Assembly (NCBI RefSeq): GCF_019279795.1
Contig: NC_056732.1
Coordinates: forward strand, 182,127,596-182,191,595
Length of the DNA stretch: 64,000 bases
Reading direction: 5' to 3'
Origin: Protopterus annectens
Lineage: Eukaryota > Chordata > Ceratodontiformes > Protopteridae
The translations under genes and the position numbers were made by a program. Position 1 is the first letter of the stretch. Each line of letters starts with the position of its first letter. A model generated the notes under the pieces. It saw only the letters and a list, made by a program, of their open reading frames with translations. It ran no database searches and had not been told where the DNA came from. Positions 34,262 through 46,909 of this stretch are shown one piece after another.

Positions 34262-34271
34262 TCTCTCTCTC

Positions 34272-34325
<54 letters not shown>
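34262..34325. repeat. (CT)n then (TA)n microsatellite
   Basis: CT units at 34,262-34,274 lead into TA repeats that end where the CR1-like tail aggttcatagg begins. Confidence 0.96.
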
Positions 34326-34327
<2 letters not shown>

Positions 34328-35455
34328 TTCATAGGTGATTACTAGGCTAATGGCACAAGAGCCTTTACAAGCCTAGCCAATAATACCCAGGAAATGACAA
34401 TCCTCCAGATAACCAGATATGGGATGGGGTAGTATCAGGGTAGTAGGTCTTTGGGTGTTGGAGCCCTGAGTCATTTTACAGACTGCTTCTATTCATAAAG
34501 GACATGGACAGTACCCCAGGAGTGAATTTACATTTCTCCATCCATTTATCCAAATTCTTTTTGAAGAAAGTGATGAATGGGCTTTGTTTTATGAAGATGA
34601 GAAGTTTATTCCATAGACGAGGTAGCCTTTGGGATACAAATCTGTCTCTGCAGCAAGTTCTGTTAGAATCACAAATAAGGCTCAGGTCCATAGAATGCAT
34701 AACCTTGTCTAATTTTTCTTGTGAATATATAACATGTTCATTAGGGCTGGATCAGAGAATGCTTTGCAGGTCAGGCATAAGTCTCAATAAATGATATGAG
34801 ATGGAGTAAAGGGATAGGGTCATTTGTCAGTCTGCATAAGACATATGTCTTACTCTTTGCATTTATTTTAGTAAAAAAACCTCTAGGTCCACTCCAGTTG
34901 GTGTACTTGTCTGGTTAGGTGCATGCAGAAGAGAGCATTGTACTCAGTTATGGGCCTGATGAGGGCCGAGTGCAATGGCACTATGATTTCCTTTGATCTT
35001 GATGCCATGCCTTTACTTATAAGTTGAGCCACTCAGAAGGATTTCCTCAAGTGTATAGCTACCTGGTGGTCAAAGTTGAGGTTACTATCTATATGTGTTT
35101 CTAAGACCCTCAGCACTGGGTCTACTTTTAGGGGTGTGTTATCAATTTTCTAATTTGCAGGGTTATCTGACTTACCAAAGGGTATGATTACGCATTTTTT
35201 TATCATTTAGTCTCAGACCATGGTTTTGGCACCAGTCGTTTGTTATTTTTAGGCCTGTTTGTAGGATGTCAACATCATCTGGGGAATTTATGATTGCTCC
35301 CAGTTTACAGTCATCAATGAACTTAGTGAGCCAGAGGCCCAAAAAATGGATTTCACTTCAGAGAAGTATATACCAAACATGAGGGATCCCAACACTGAGC
35401 CCTGTGGGACACTGCTAGTAACAGGTTTCTTACCTATCCAGACAACATGTGTCCT
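34326..35455 (-). mobile_element. CR1-like LINE copy G, 3' part (left of nested stack)
   Basis: The minus-strand 3' end has an AGGTTCATAGG tail at 34,325. Frame 34,700-34,476 reads CCRDRFVSQRLPRLWNKL and FFKKNLDKWMEK. Farther right come the SPVTSSVPQGSVLG region, near 35,400-35,430, and RTHVV at about 35,445. The coding is broken. The element stops at 35,455, where the Penelope-like element begins. The 5' part of the same or a sister copy resumes at 48,807. Confidence 0.8.
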
Positions 35456-35548
35456 GTGAAACATAAACTACATTAGCTGGCAGAAGGAGAAGCTGCAAGG
35501 TTCTTGAAGAAACATTTATTATACACAAATAAATATACCGATAAACGC

Positions 35549-35582
35549 TTTTAGTTCATGTAACAATAATGAACTTCTTCAG
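35549..35582 (-). ncRNA. Decayed hammerhead-ribozyme-like core 3
   Basis: The minus strand reads CTGAAGA, then AGTTCAT and ATGAACT as a 7 bp stem II with a TATTGTTAC loop, then AAAA and GCG. Hammerhead motifs are known in Penelope-like elements. Compared with the right unit, this copy has one extra base before AAAA. Confidence 0.5.
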
Positions 35583-36049
35583 ATAAAACTGAACACAAAT
35601 AAACGTTTTAAATAAGGCCCAAAGCAGTCATCTGATCAAAGGATGATGTCATTAAATCCTTCCTTTTACATTTCTTAAAGTGCCAAAGTGCCATTCAAAC
35701 TGTATAAACACAGAAATCTAAAAATGTGTAAAAATATTAATTCATTAAAACCTTAAAATGTACTGAAAAAAATGAATGAATTTTATTAAAAGTAATATAA
35801 CATAATACAGACAAATTTATAAAAATTAAAGTACACAGTTTCATTAAGATGTTAACATATAGACAAACCTGTATGGCAATGTTAATAACACTTTATTTAA
35901 AGCTTTATGCTTTAAAATGCAACTGATAGAGCAATAGTCACTCAAGCCCAGCCAGTTACAAGCATTTGAAAATAATTGCCAAAATAATTCTTTTTCTCTA
36001 ACACCAATATCCAGGGACCCCCTCTCATGCTGATATTGACCTTCTCTAT

Positions 36050-36616
36050 AACCAAGTATTTGAAATGGTGGTCAGGGTACATGTGAACATGTTTTGCTAA
36101 TGCATTATTCAGATGTATTCTTTCTATATCATATTCATGTTTATAAATCTGGTCCAGTAATCTGCATTCTGTTTTGTCTATATAAAAACGTGGGCAGGAC
36201 TGGCATAATCCTACATATACAACTCTTTTGGATTTACAGTTGTATCTACTCTTTATCTAATACTCCTTACCACAGATGCTGAAAGAGTCACCAGTGTTAA
36301 TATATTATAATATGGGCAATGCCCACATTTTTTCATAGTTGGGCTAAGGTTGTTATTATGTGCATTCATAATATTATTGCTTGTCATATTCTCTTAAGGT
36401 AGTTTTAAAATTTGAGCCTCTATGGTATACAATGGTGGGTCTTTCACCCACTTTGTTTTTAACTAGAATGTTGTCATACATAATCACCCATTTTTTGTGC
36501 AGAATCCACTTAAGTGTTTTAGAATCACGGCTGAAACGTAATAAAACTAGTAGTTGGGTTAAAGTTATATTGTGTTCCATCCAAATTGAAAAACTGTGAG
36601 TGAGATGTAAGCCCAA
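36050..36616 (-). pseudogene. Penelope-like GIY-YIG endonuclease and linker (left unit)
   Basis: The minus strand of 36,616-36,374 reads GERPTIVYHRGSNFKTTLRE, the conserved linker before the endonuclease. At about 36,250-36,100 comes VVYVGLCQSCPRFYIDKTEC, the GIY-YIG fold with its Cys pair. YIG has become YID here, while the right unit keeps YIG. The nuclease nicks target DNA for priming in this order of elements. Confidence 0.75.
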
Positions 36617-36899
36617 CAGATGAAGTATTTAAAATAGGTTTAAAATGTCCTGCAGTTCTTTTACTATATGATTCTCTTACTAATTCCTGAAAAAGAAGTT
36701 GGGGATACTCTCACCTACCAAACATTCCCACCAAATTATTACACTCTTCTTCAAACTGTGAATCTAAAGCAGCCATATTTGCTGCTCTCACAAGCTGCCC
36801 CTTAACTACTGACCTTTATTGATGGTATGGGTGCGAGCTAGTATATAAGAAAGCTATTAAAGTAGGTATTTTTTTTGAATATTCATGATGTACATCTGT

Positions 36900-37850
36900 T
36901 GGACCGTATGTCTTTTTCCAACAATACATCCAGACAGGCGATCCTATCTGATGCCTATTCATATGTAGAAGATAAGAAGTCAGTTGTAGAACTGATATAT
37001 TGCATAAAGGACTCAATGTTCTCTACCTTGTCCTTCCAAAGGATACAAAATGTCATCCAGGTAATGAACATAAAGCCAGAAGGAGGCTTTTGCACCATTT
37101 TCAAATAAAAACTTATGCTCCCAAAGGGTCATAACTAGATTTGCAAAAATTGAGCCACATGATGACCCTATGGCTACTACACTCTTCTGTAAATAAGATT
37201 TTCCATCATATAGAATTTAATTATTGTCCAAGACCAGGTAAAACAACTCCTCATTCAGATTAATCTCATCTTGGGGGACCCCTTTTTTAAACAAAAATTC
37301 AGTAACCCATGTGATGCCTGTATTCCAAGGTATAACTGTATAGAGACCCTGTACATCTACTGTGATAAGAACATCTTTTGATCATATTCAACTTTGTTAA
37401 TCAACTGTAAGAAATGCCAAGAATCCCTACAAATCTGTTTTCCATTCGTTAACAAAATTTTTAATTTTTGGTCTAGGTATTTAGCACAGACTGATGTTAT
37501 TAAATTACGCCCATCCACTATGGGATGCATCATAGGGTTATCAATGTTTTTATGTATTTTTTGGACCCCAAATATGGTTGGTATGAGTGGGGAGGTTATG
37601 TTAAAATAGTTGAAAGTGTCTAAGTCTATGTGTCTATCAATTAACATGTCCCTGATTTGCACACCAATGCTTCTATCTGCTCTATTCAACTGATTCTTTG
37701 AAACAAGTTCATAGGTATCAGTATTTAGAATTTCAAGCATTTTATTATTATATTCATGCATAATCTCATAACAAGCCCACCTCCCTTTTCCAGTTTCATG
37801 ATTCTAACATTCTGTTGTTTTAAAAAAAGCAATAAGTCAACTTCATGCTT
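36900..37850 (-). pseudogene. Penelope-like reverse transcriptase (left unit)
   Basis: Frame 37,761-37,357 shows SPLIPTIFGVQKIHKNIDNP, corresponding to the FYGLPKIHK box, and PIVDGRNLITS, corresponding to RPIVSG. The active site YLDD lies at 37,052-37,063 in another frame, with both Asp intact. This RT class is related to telomerase RT. Several frameshifts and stops make it inactive as read. Confidence 0.8.
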
Positions 37851-37976
37851 ACTTAAGTTAAATTAACAATGCCTATTATTTTGTTTTAACAAAATTCTTA
37901 TACCTAGTTCACATACCTTTTCAAATTGTTGTAACACTGGATACAGGAGTGGGTTAAATGTGCTTGAATTATACAA

Positions 37977-39472
37977 TTAATTAGTAGGGGCATTTTTTCC
38001 ATCAAAAATAACTTTAGGATTTAGTTTTCTTAAGTACAGTTTTAAATCCAACAATGTTTTAGCTACACTGGATCTCCTAGATGGAACAAATGTAAGTAAT
38101 TCTGATACTAAATATGCTAGTTCCTGGCCAAAGGACAAGCTAGAAAAATTGTAAACTTTAAAGTCACCTCCCTGGTTGCTAATAATTACACAAGTATGCC
38201 GAGGGACATTGTTCATTAAGTAGCCACTTTTGTTAGTTCCTCTGTCTGTGATATGTCCGCTGTGGTTGGTTTGGTTGTTGGATCTGAGACTGGTTGTTTG
38301 ATCATCGTTGGTTCCTCCTGGGGGCATTCGAAAAACCTGGTTGTTCCAATGGTTACCGCACTGCTGCTGATTATGGTAATCATGGTTCCTTTCCTTATCC
38401 TTTCTGAGCACCTCAAGGGTGGAAATTCTGTAGGATCGGATAAAGGGATAGCAGGTTTGTTGCATTCTTGAGCATTACCATGGGTTCCTTCTGATGAATG
38501 GTGTTACTGTTGATTGGTTCAGCTTGTTGCCAGCTCCTACCTTTACCCCACGTCTGAGATGGTGGAGGGGTAGGGTACATAGTACCTCTGACATAGCCAT
38601 CCTAGCTCTCTTCATTTTCCTTAGGTTTGTTTCTTTTAAACATTCTAGTTGCTGGTCAATACTGTTTAAAATTCTTGCATGTTCAAATTTGTATTGCTCA
38701 TATTGGATATCTTGCTTTATAAGGTTGTCAAGAAAGTTAAGCTCCACACCTAACTTCTGAATAAGTTTGATATTTTGTTTGACCAATAATCCAAGCAATT
38801 CACATCCTTGTTTGTCAAATAGGGACAGTAGGTCAAGATGGAGGGGAGAATTTTTCTCCAGGCCTGTCAGAAAATGCCAGATTCTTAATACTTCAGGTAC
38901 TTACTTATTTGAATACATTCAACAAAATAAGCATTTTCAAGCTGCAGCTTTTTATGGTTCAACAATAAAGTTACTCAGTTTTTCATAAAGAGTAGAGTGC
39001 TGGACCCTTAGCTCTGCTTTAAATTTGAATCCTTGCTGCAACCATTCATTTAAAACTGGAACATTGCCCTGAAAAGGGTGATACCTCACTGGAATATTAG
39101 TGTTTGAGGCTGCATGGGTTTCTGCTTGTTGCATGGAGGCCGGAACATCACTCAAAACTGGGTGAGACCTCACCGGACCATTAGAGTAACTAGCAAACAC
39201 ATTAGCAGTTTGTAAATTGTTAGCTTGGGCAGTATTTATGCCATGCAGGACATGTGAAGAATTAGTAGAAAAAATGAAGGTGGCCCTTGCAATTCGGAGG
39301 ATTCAGAAACAATGTTGTTACCTTTGTTGTTCTGAAAAAGAATGTCCACTTTTTGTGAAAGTTGCTGAATAAGCAGTGTTAGATTCCCAGTATTCCTATT
39401 GATGTCTCCAAGATCCAACTGGGAGAAAATTTCAGGTGAATCAGCATCCCTGTCAGTACCCATAACATGCAA
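37977..39472 (-). pseudogene. Penelope-like N-terminal region (left unit)
   Basis: Four frames (39,472-39,236; 39,200-38,952; 38,798-38,475; 38,465-37,977) appear to be one broken protein start. The third is rich in Lys, Glu and Gln, with a coiled-coil look. The fourth ends with SSVAKTLLDLKLYLRKLNPK, a stretch that typically leads into the Penelope-like RT. The second holds two related units around VRSHPVLSDVP and VRYHPFQGNVP. No enzymatic function is assigned to this part. Confidence 0.55.
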
Positions 39473-39482
39473 ACAATGAAAC

Positions 39483-40375
39483 TGTTAAATAAATTTGTTA
39501 GAGTCAGACTGTAAAAATCATTGAGTTATTCAAACACAATGTCAATTAATAACAAACAATAATGCAGGAAAGCTAGAGCATCTCTAAGCTAATGTACATT
39601 AGGAGGCAAAAAACCATACACAAAGTTTGTATAGAATTTTGACTGCTTTATTGACCAAAACACATTGGTTATATACATTTCATTATCAGTTTTGCCCACC
39701 TTACTGGTGTGGTCAGTGACAGGGTCTTTACATCATAGTTATTCATAAAAACTGCAGAGTTCGTGTTTTTCAAAAAGTTCTTTTCCCATGAGAATGTTGC
39801 AGCCTTGCAAACAGCTGGTCAGTCACGATGACCTCCTGAGGATGTAGCCAATTCAAGGTTCTCTGATTAGTTCAAATACAATAGATGTAAGTCTTCCTTA
39901 AAGCCTCCTTTTGTTTCTCTTGTCTCAGCTGCACTATCAGAGATAGTGCGACAAGGCTACTTCCCTGGTGGAGGCAGGAAAGAGGACATACATGCAAACA
40001 GATTTATTATTTTCCAACTTTGCAAAATAATCTTTACTTGAAAGACATGAGCCAGACTGCATCTGCAAGCTGCCAAGGTCAAATTTCTGATTACACTGCA
40101 GCTTGTACTTTAAGCAATAATATGCAGGTTCATTTTTACTGTTATTCTAGTAAGACAGAATTAAATGCATTAAGTACATTTATTCCTAACTAAAGCACAC
40201 ATTTCTCTATATATTTGATCATACAACTTATATGTGTTTGAATGATTAAATACACATCTTCCTAAGCAGCACACATTGTAAATATATTTTTCTAGGCAGC
40301 ATGTATGTAAATATATTTTCTAAGCAGCACACATTGTAAATATATTTTCTAGGCAGCATGTAGATTTTTCTAACA
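39483..40375 (-). repeat. ERV 3' LTR
   Basis: It is 893 bp and begins and ends with TGTTA/TAACA inverted repeats. A minus-strand AATAAA lies at 39,647-39,652. Compared with the 5' LTR, I see five short indels and no substitution. Its upstream end has two copies of a ~55 bp unit around gcagcacacattgtaaatat. Confidence 0.95.
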
Positions 40376-40388
40376 TTCTCCTCCTTTT
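40376..40388 (-). other. ERV polypurine tract
   Basis: The minus strand reads AAAAGGAGGAGAA directly before the 3' LTR. It is the expected primer site for plus-strand DNA synthesis. Confidence 0.85.
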
Positions 40389-40599
40389 AATGCATTTTAT
40401 TCTGTTTAAAACATAAACAATATTATTTCATTCCTCAGCCTTTTCCTTTCAAGGGCTTTCAGCTAAGTAAGTCATTGGTTTTATATTTCAGAAAAAGCAT
40501 CATTTGAAATTAATCTTTTAATTTCAATACTTTGGTAAAGAGTTTCAGTAGCAGATATATCAACAAATTTTTGATTAATCTTTTCATGCAGGAATTTCA

Positions 40600-41900
40600 C
40601 AGTAAACACATGTTCCTATTAGGAGTATACCCACACAAATAGCAATTAAATGTTTAATAGGATGGAACCCCACCCCCCCCAAACAGATTCTGGAAAAAGT
40701 CCGTCAGTGGGTTTGGGCCTGGTTTAGTCATTGCTGATACTTGCTGAATTACCTCTAGGTGGTCATTGATTTCATGTTGGTTGTCTGGAATGTACGCACA
40801 GCATTCTTCTTCGTGTACCACCTCTTGCCGCTAGGGTGAAATAAAGAGCCATTCGATTTTGTAGCACAACAGTTTTTATTGCATTCAGTTCATTAGTCAC
40901 CAATTCTAGGGTGGAAAAAGTTGCATTGTTCATGACTTTTTGACAGCTTTTTCAGCTCCCAGATCGATTTGACTGCTCCATAGGCTGGTGGCATTCCTGC
41001 CCTGGATATAACACTGTTGCCCAGGTTCATATGAGTCAATTTACTTTTGTCTTTCACTGAATTATGGCCTTTTTAACCAGCTTCGATTTTACCAACTGGA
41101 TTCACAGGGTTTTTTCTCACTGGACCTTCAGATTCTCGAGCTGTTTCCCTTACGTTTCATATTTTACCCAAAGGTAATTCTGCAGTATGTCTTATTGCTG
41201 AAACCAGATAACCCAAAAAACAACTGCCGGACCAATTCTCAGGTAACCATTTATATGCCTTTTTCCCACAAATAAAATCATTACTTTGGTACTGATACGT
41301 GTTATCCCTGCATGAAACATTTTCCTATTCCTAATAGACAATTGCTTAGTTAAGACTAGATTGTCACATACTGCATTTAATGTAGTTTTCATTGAACTCA
41401 GATATGAATCATGGTTTGTATTACAAACAGTACCCCACTTTTGACTTTAATGTAACATTTATAAGACATTGTTATATTACCATTACTCCAGCCCACCTGG
41501 AGGGTATTACTCTCATACAATTTCTTTTTGTGTGAACAGGTAAAAATAAAGCAATTTTGTCCTGTGATTTCACGGTGCCTGTGTCAAATAACAGGTTTTC
41601 CCAAGTTTCATTTATTCCCAAGGGGACAGCAGACATTAAAAGTCCTCCATATGCTGTGGGTATTGCAGTACAGACCCAGCAATTTGAAATGTTCATAGTC
41701 TCTACATAAACTCGTTTCATAGCCAGGTATGTGTTAAAGTTTGGGTGCCAGTCTGTAGCCAGTCCTTCATCACGTTTTATTAATTTTACTTCTGTAGTTA
41801 TATGCAAGAAAACCATAACAACAAAAAGGTTACTACAAACATAGTTATTAAGTGTATGATCAGTAGGCCAGTGAACCAATGTCTCTGGGGTTGTTTCACA
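40600..41900 (-). pseudogene. ERV env, decayed
   Basis: The surface-subunit part is the open frame 41,879-41,472. A CWVC motif at 41,670-41,681 is the kind of Cys-x2-Cys site that links surface and transmembrane subunits in class I envelopes. Downstream, a transmembrane-subunit remnant holds a Glu-Glu-Cys-Cys site (40,798-40,809), compatible with the CX6CC region of that class. Stops and frameshifts break it in several places, so no functional envelope is encoded. Confidence 0.7.
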
Positions 41901-41929
41901 TTTTTATTCATTCTGCCTCTGGCCATCCT

Positions 41930-42960
41930 GTTCCTGTGGTATGTCCAAACTGAATTTCTTAACAGGTTTGCAGTGGGTTAAATGAACCCAAGATGATCTC
42001 TCAGCAATTTTCACTGCAGTGGGTGTTGCCAACAGTACCTGGTACGGACCTTCCCACCTTGGACTCGCCCAGTTCTTTCTCTTTATGACTTTCAGCCAAA
42101 TCCAGGACCCGGGTCAGCACGGCTTCTGGTTTTGTTTCTTGTTTATCTGAAAAGAGTTCAACTGCAAAACAGTCTTATTTATAACAGTTTCTTTATTTAA
42201 TTAGCTAGTGAACTGTCAGCCTCCAGCCCTGCAGGCATGAGAGCTTTTTACTGAGGCACATAATATGCCCTTCCAAATACTACTTTAAAGGGGATCAAAC
42301 CCTTTACATTTGTTACTGTTTTTCATGCTCAGCAATGCTAGAGGTAAACAGCAAATCCAATTCTTCTGAGTCTTACTCATCAACTTTCTTAACTTGTTTT
42401 TTTTTAAATCCCATTGTACCTCTCCACCAGTCCTGCTGACTGTGGGTGGTAAGCACAGTGATTCCTTAAGGAAAAGCTTCTACCCATTTTGAAAACATAT
42501 CTATGATCACTAAACAGTATTTTTTCCCTCCACATTTATTCAACTCTATGAAGTCCATACAAATAGTATGGAATGGATATGGTGGTGTAGGGAAACTCCC
42601 TTGCTTGTTTTTAAATGCTCCTTGTGCATGGTGCTTTGTTACAAGTATGACAAGCTGCACAAAATTTTATTGTATAATTTATGTATCCATATGTTTGGAA
42701 TATTTTATTTACTAACTGTACCATCCCCCCTGTTGAGACATGGCTCTGCCCATGGCTCAACAAAGCTGCATTTCTAAATTTTTCCTTTGGAAATGTACAG
42801 TCCATTTTTAAAAATTGCACCTTGTTTTACCCAGTTTTGTTTTTCTGCTGTTGTAGTAAGCATTTGCATTGTTTTTAACATGTCTAAATGTAAAATCTCA
42901 AAGGGCTGTAATTTTTCATTAAAAAAAATAAAGTTCCTGAGTCTGAGGCTGCTTGCTTTG
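41930..42960 (-). pseudogene. ERV integrase, decayed
   Basis: Integrase inserts viral DNA into the host chromosome. The frame 42,820-42,611 carries the N-terminal His-His-Cys-Cys zinc motif (His-x3-His, then Cys-x2-Cys). The frame 42,660-42,466 carries the first catalytic Asp region and a DMFSKWVEAFP stretch. A C-terminal GPY module lies at 42,042-42,050. Frames alternate because of indels, and the DDE triad is not in one readable frame. Confidence 0.8.
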
Positions 42961-43025
42961 CAGCTGCATCAGCTCGTGCATTACTTTTTGAAATCTTATC
43001 CTGTTGTTTTGTATGAGCTACACAT

Positions 43026-43700
43026 TTACAAATAGCTACTTTGGTAGGCAACTGAATAGATTCTAATAGCTCTAAAATAAATTGCATGATTAATAGGTTT
43101 TTCACTGGATGTAATCATCCCTCTATTTTCTTTATTATTGTGCAACACATGCACTGTAGAAAAAGCATACTGATTATCAGTATATATGTTTACTTTTTTT
43201 TGCCTTTTACTAAAATACATGCTTCTGTCAAAATTACCAGTTCTGCTGCTTGAGCATACAAGTTGTGTGGCAAAGTTTGTGCTTCTAAATTTTTAGTGTC
43301 TGTAACTACTGCATACCCCACCAGATTTTTTCCTGTAGGACCCCTTCTGCATGAGCCATTCACGTAATATGTTACCTCAGCATTGTCCAAGGGCATATCT
43401 GTAAGATCTTGTCTAGGTAAAGCTAACTGTTTATATGAGGTTGACTCAGCAGTATGGTCATACATGAAAGATGTCTAGCAGGAGAAAGGTATGCAACTTT
43501 TTCTTGTGGCAGAATTATTGCAACTGCATGAGGCATTCTCAATGTGAGAGGGTGGAATAACACCATTGAGGCTGAAGCCTGTACTGCCATTGCTGCTGCA
43601 ACTACTGCTTGTACACAGTGAGGCAAAGATTGCACCACTGGGTCTAACTGTAGTAAGCTATGGGGCATTGCTTATCCCCATGTTGCTGCTTTAATACTGA
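43026..43700 (-). pseudogene. ERV connection domain and RNase H, decayed
   Basis: The frame 43,668-43,423 has the connection-domain stretch ending in YLSPARHLS. The frame 43,465-43,190 begins the RNase H fold, with a YVNGS box where the catalytic Asp would be expected. The next frame has YTDNQYAFSTVH with its Asp. RNase H removes genomic RNA during reverse transcription. Confidence 0.75.
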
Positions 43701-43723
43701 TGTCATGTACCATTGCTTACAAT

Positions 43724-45125
43724 CTATGGTCTAAAAAACGTTTGTGATAACTTGGAAGTCTTAAAACTAATGAAGAAGCTATTAACTGCTTCAACCTGCA
43801 GAAAGCCATTTCTGCTTTTGTTTTTCATTGTAAAATAATTTGGTACCCAGTTCCAACAAAAATTAGTTGTACCTAGGAAAGACATTATTTCTTTTTTAGT
43901 TGTTGGTTTGGGTGCTTGCAAAATTGCTGTTTTTTTTTTTTTTTCCCTTTTCTCTTTCCCACTATTTAGTATTTTACCTTTACTGAATATCACATATTCC
44001 AGGTATCTAACCTGTGTTTTTTTCCCAAAGTTTGTAACTTACTCTTGTTTACTTTGTGTCCTTGTATTACTAAAAATTTTAACAATGCTACTGTATTCAC
44101 CCTGCACTGCTGCTGGGTGCTGCTAGCAAGATGTCATTTACATAAAGTAGTACTTGGCTGCCCCCTGGTGGAGAAAACCCTGCCAGGTTGCTAGCCATCT
44201 TTTGTGCGAATATCGTTGGACTTTTACTATATCCCTGTGGTAGTCGGGTGTACGTATACCTTTTGCCCTGAAATGTAAATGCAAACCAATGCTGGCTGTC
44301 AGGGTGGATAGGTATTGAGAAAAATGCATTGCTAATATCTACCACAGTGAAATATTTCTGTTGCGGCTTTAAATCATTTAATAAGGTATGTGGGTCTGGC
44401 ACCGTAGGTGCTCTTGGTATTACTGCATTATTCACAGCTTATAAATCTTGTACCATTTGCCATTCCCCGTTTGCTTTTTCTTAACAGGAAATAGGGGTGT
44501 ATTACATGGTGAATCAGGAGATTCTACCAGTACTCCTTTTTTGAGTAATGCTGCTTATTATAGGCTTAATTTCTACTTTTGCATTCTTTCCCAAAATGTA
44601 TTGTTTTTTTCTGTGGTCTAAAAGCTGACTTTGGGGTAATTGTAACTGGTCCTGCTGCTTGAATAAGCCCTACATTTGACTTGCCTGTTGACCACAGAGT
44701 TGTTGGAATTTTACACAAGGCCTTTTCTTTTTCTTTTAATAAAAATGCTAATCAGCTGTCCTTACTAGATTGCAAGTGTACAGCTGTATGTGTCTGTGTC
44801 AACCAATTCAGTTTTGTTTTCATATCCCTTGTCCTGACATTTTTAAATCAGTCTGTTTTCCCATTTTGTTACCTTTTTTTTCTAAGTCTGCCCATTTAAA
44901 ACTTTTGTCTTTTGTCAAGCTGACATGTGGCAGTCTATTGGACTTATACAATCTCATGAACTCCTGAGGTAATGAACAGCTTACTACACTGTTTCCCTCA
45001 GTATCCCAGCATAAAGTTTGTAATATTAATTTGTCAGCAGGATTTTTACTTATATTTTTTATTAGGTCCTGGTGTGCTACAGTAGTATGGAGTACAATGT
45101 AACAAGTGCCGCTGATCAGTGTCAA
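43724..45125 (-). pseudogene. ERV reverse transcriptase, decayed, active site altered
   Basis: The frame 45,125-44,820 covers the N-terminal fingers region. The frame 44,435-44,097 has VVDISNAFFSIPI with the first catalytic Asp, LPQGYSKSPTIF, and YVND at 44,133-44,144 where YVDD is expected. The thumb part is 43,993-43,724 (SFLGTTNFCWNWVPNY). Loss of an active-site Asp makes it inactive even without the frameshifts. Confidence 0.85.
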
Positions 45126-45199
45126 GGGAGGGTACCTTACTGATGGCTACGTTTATCAGTTCTTTGGTTACTGCCCCTGGACCAATCATAACTAGGTCC

Positions 45200-45700
45200 T
45201 GGCTGTACCAATAATAGGCTTCACCCTCTGATCACACCACAAGAGCATTCATTTGTCTTTGTGCTTCCATACCCTGCATGGTAGGAACTACTGCTATGCC
45301 AAATATTTGCACAAGGTCTTTTCCCAGTAAGTTTACTGGATATTTTTGCAGAAACTACAATTTTACTTTTCTGAGTCATACCTGAAACAGGGTCAGTTAT
45401 TGCTATATTATGGGAAAGTGGTTCCTGTATAGCTGTCTATTTGCTGCTTTTACTAATATATAATTAGGTGATTTAGAATGTTTTGGTAACTTGGAGGGGT
45501 GTATCAAAGTCCGTGACGCTCCTGAGTCACACAGGAATTTGACCTTTCTTCCTCCACCAGAAGTGTTACTTCTGGTTTTGTATTTGCTAGGTAGAGCTCC
45601 AGGCTCAACAATGCTAAATCTAAAATTTTATTTTCATTTTTATTCTTTACATCTGTTTGTACTTCCTCTATTCCCTCTACTACATTCACATTTTCTTTTT
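45200..45700 (-). pseudogene. ERV protease, decayed
   Basis: The minus strand reads Asp-Ser-Gly-Ala at 45,517-45,528, the active-site loop of a retroviral aspartic protease. The frame around it is interrupted. Its position just upstream of the RT fits the usual gag-pro-pol order. Confidence 0.7.
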
Positions 45701-46437
45701 TATTAACCTTTCCTGATGATTTTGGTTATTATCACTATTATATAGTCAGTCCACATCTCCTTTATTTTCTGTTATTGCTTTCTTATTTTGTTTATAGTCC
45801 CTAGCTAGATGCCCTTTTTACCTGACTGTAATACAAATACTTTAGCTCCGTCTTCAACAGTGAAGACTTGTGCCCTTTTTTTTTTACTATTAAAGTGTCT
45901 TTCAGTACGTCTAGCATACTCAAGTAAGGCTTGCAGCCTGCTTGTTCAGTGATTTATCATATGCCTTGTAATAAAACTACTAACAGAGGCAATGCAACCT
46001 TTTAAAAATGTATATATATATATATATTTTTTTAATTGTTATTTTAAGCATTTTAATAATCTAGCATAATATCCATCTACTGTCTCATTTTCCTGTTGTA
46101 GGCATTAATTAATGCAAGTCCAGTCTACTCTAAGTTTTCATTTTTCAGAGATTCTGTCTGTTAGACCTTTTACTCTGTTGTCTAAAAATGTTTCAGAATT
46201 TTTTAAGCTTCTGTTTTTCTTTTGCCTGACGCCCTGCATCAGATTAAAACTTGTTTAAGGAGTTTAACTAGTGAAAGTTTATCTAGTTTACTATCAAATT
46301 TATAGTTGTTAACACATTTTGCAAAATATCTCACATTATCTGCTCTCTGTAATTGCATATATTTTGCATCTTCTGTTAGGGGGCCGTCACGTGACCCTTT
46401 AGTGCATTCGTTTCCCATGTCTCTGAAAGAAAAAAGA

Positions 46438-46468
<31 letters not shown>

Positions 46469-46880
46469 GAGAGAAAAAACAACAACAGAACTGTTACGTA
46501 ACCCTTTCTCTTGTACCACGTGGTATCTCTATTCCCCGTATTCACAGTAGTGTCTAGAATGACTGTTTACTTTGTTTTGCTTTATTTCCTGATCTATGAC
46601 TCAAGATACAATACTTTGACTACCTCTCTCCCTGCTATCACAAACCTTAGCAATAGCACAGTGTAACCTGGTCCCTGATCTAAAACAAAAACAAAGAGAG
46701 GAATTCTGCTTACCCGAGCCTCCTGCTTATGTTTGATAGGCTTTTTAGGACCCAGTTTTCCGCTTTTCGGCCACAGATCAGATAAGTGGACAGCCTCTTT
46801 AGGCACGACAATTCAGTCGGAGGTCTTTCCTTCTGCGCAGACTTCAATACCACCTATATATTCTGACCTGTAGCTTACCA
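45700..46880 (-). pseudogene. ERV gag region, heavily decayed
   Basis: No long frame survives. Near 45,800-45,850 the minus strand retains a GHLARD-like remnant of a zinc-knuckle (Cys-x2-Cys-x4-His-x4-Cys) nucleocapsid. A GA microsatellite at 46,437-46,475 and a TA tract near 46,012-46,027 have expanded inside the region. Matrix and capsid could not be delimited. Confidence 0.55.
46437..46475. repeat. (GA)n microsatellite inside the provirus
   Basis: A nearly pure GA run with one GG interruption, in the gag region. Confidence 0.93.
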
Positions 46881-46888
46881 AGGGAATT

Positions 46889-46906
46889 CCGGCACGATTA
46901 GGACCA
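46889..46906 (-). other. ERV primer-binding site candidate
   Basis: Three bases inside the 5' LTR, the minus strand reads TGGTCCTAATCGTGCCGG. It starts with TGG as PBS sequences do. The first seven bases fit a tRNA-Tyr primer, but the middle does not align cleanly, so the primer is unsettled. Confidence 0.55.
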
Positions 46907-46909
46907 AGA

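Larger units (their letters stand above)
35456..39482 (-). mobile_element. Penelope-like element, left unit
   Basis: The minus-strand element has its 3' end at 35,456, marked by gtgaaacataaactacatta on the plus strand. The inverted form of the same sequence ends the right unit at 48,806. From 5' to 3' it holds an N-terminal region (39,472-37,977), RT (about 37,850-36,900), a linker, a GIY-YIG endonuclease (about 36,320-36,050) and a 3' UTR with a hammerhead-like core. The provirus lies directly against its 5' side. Frames are broken throughout. Confidence 0.8.

Noticed and set aside
41192-41879. Captured host gene in the provirus
   Set aside because: The CWVC site and its position after integrase fit a decayed viral envelope better.
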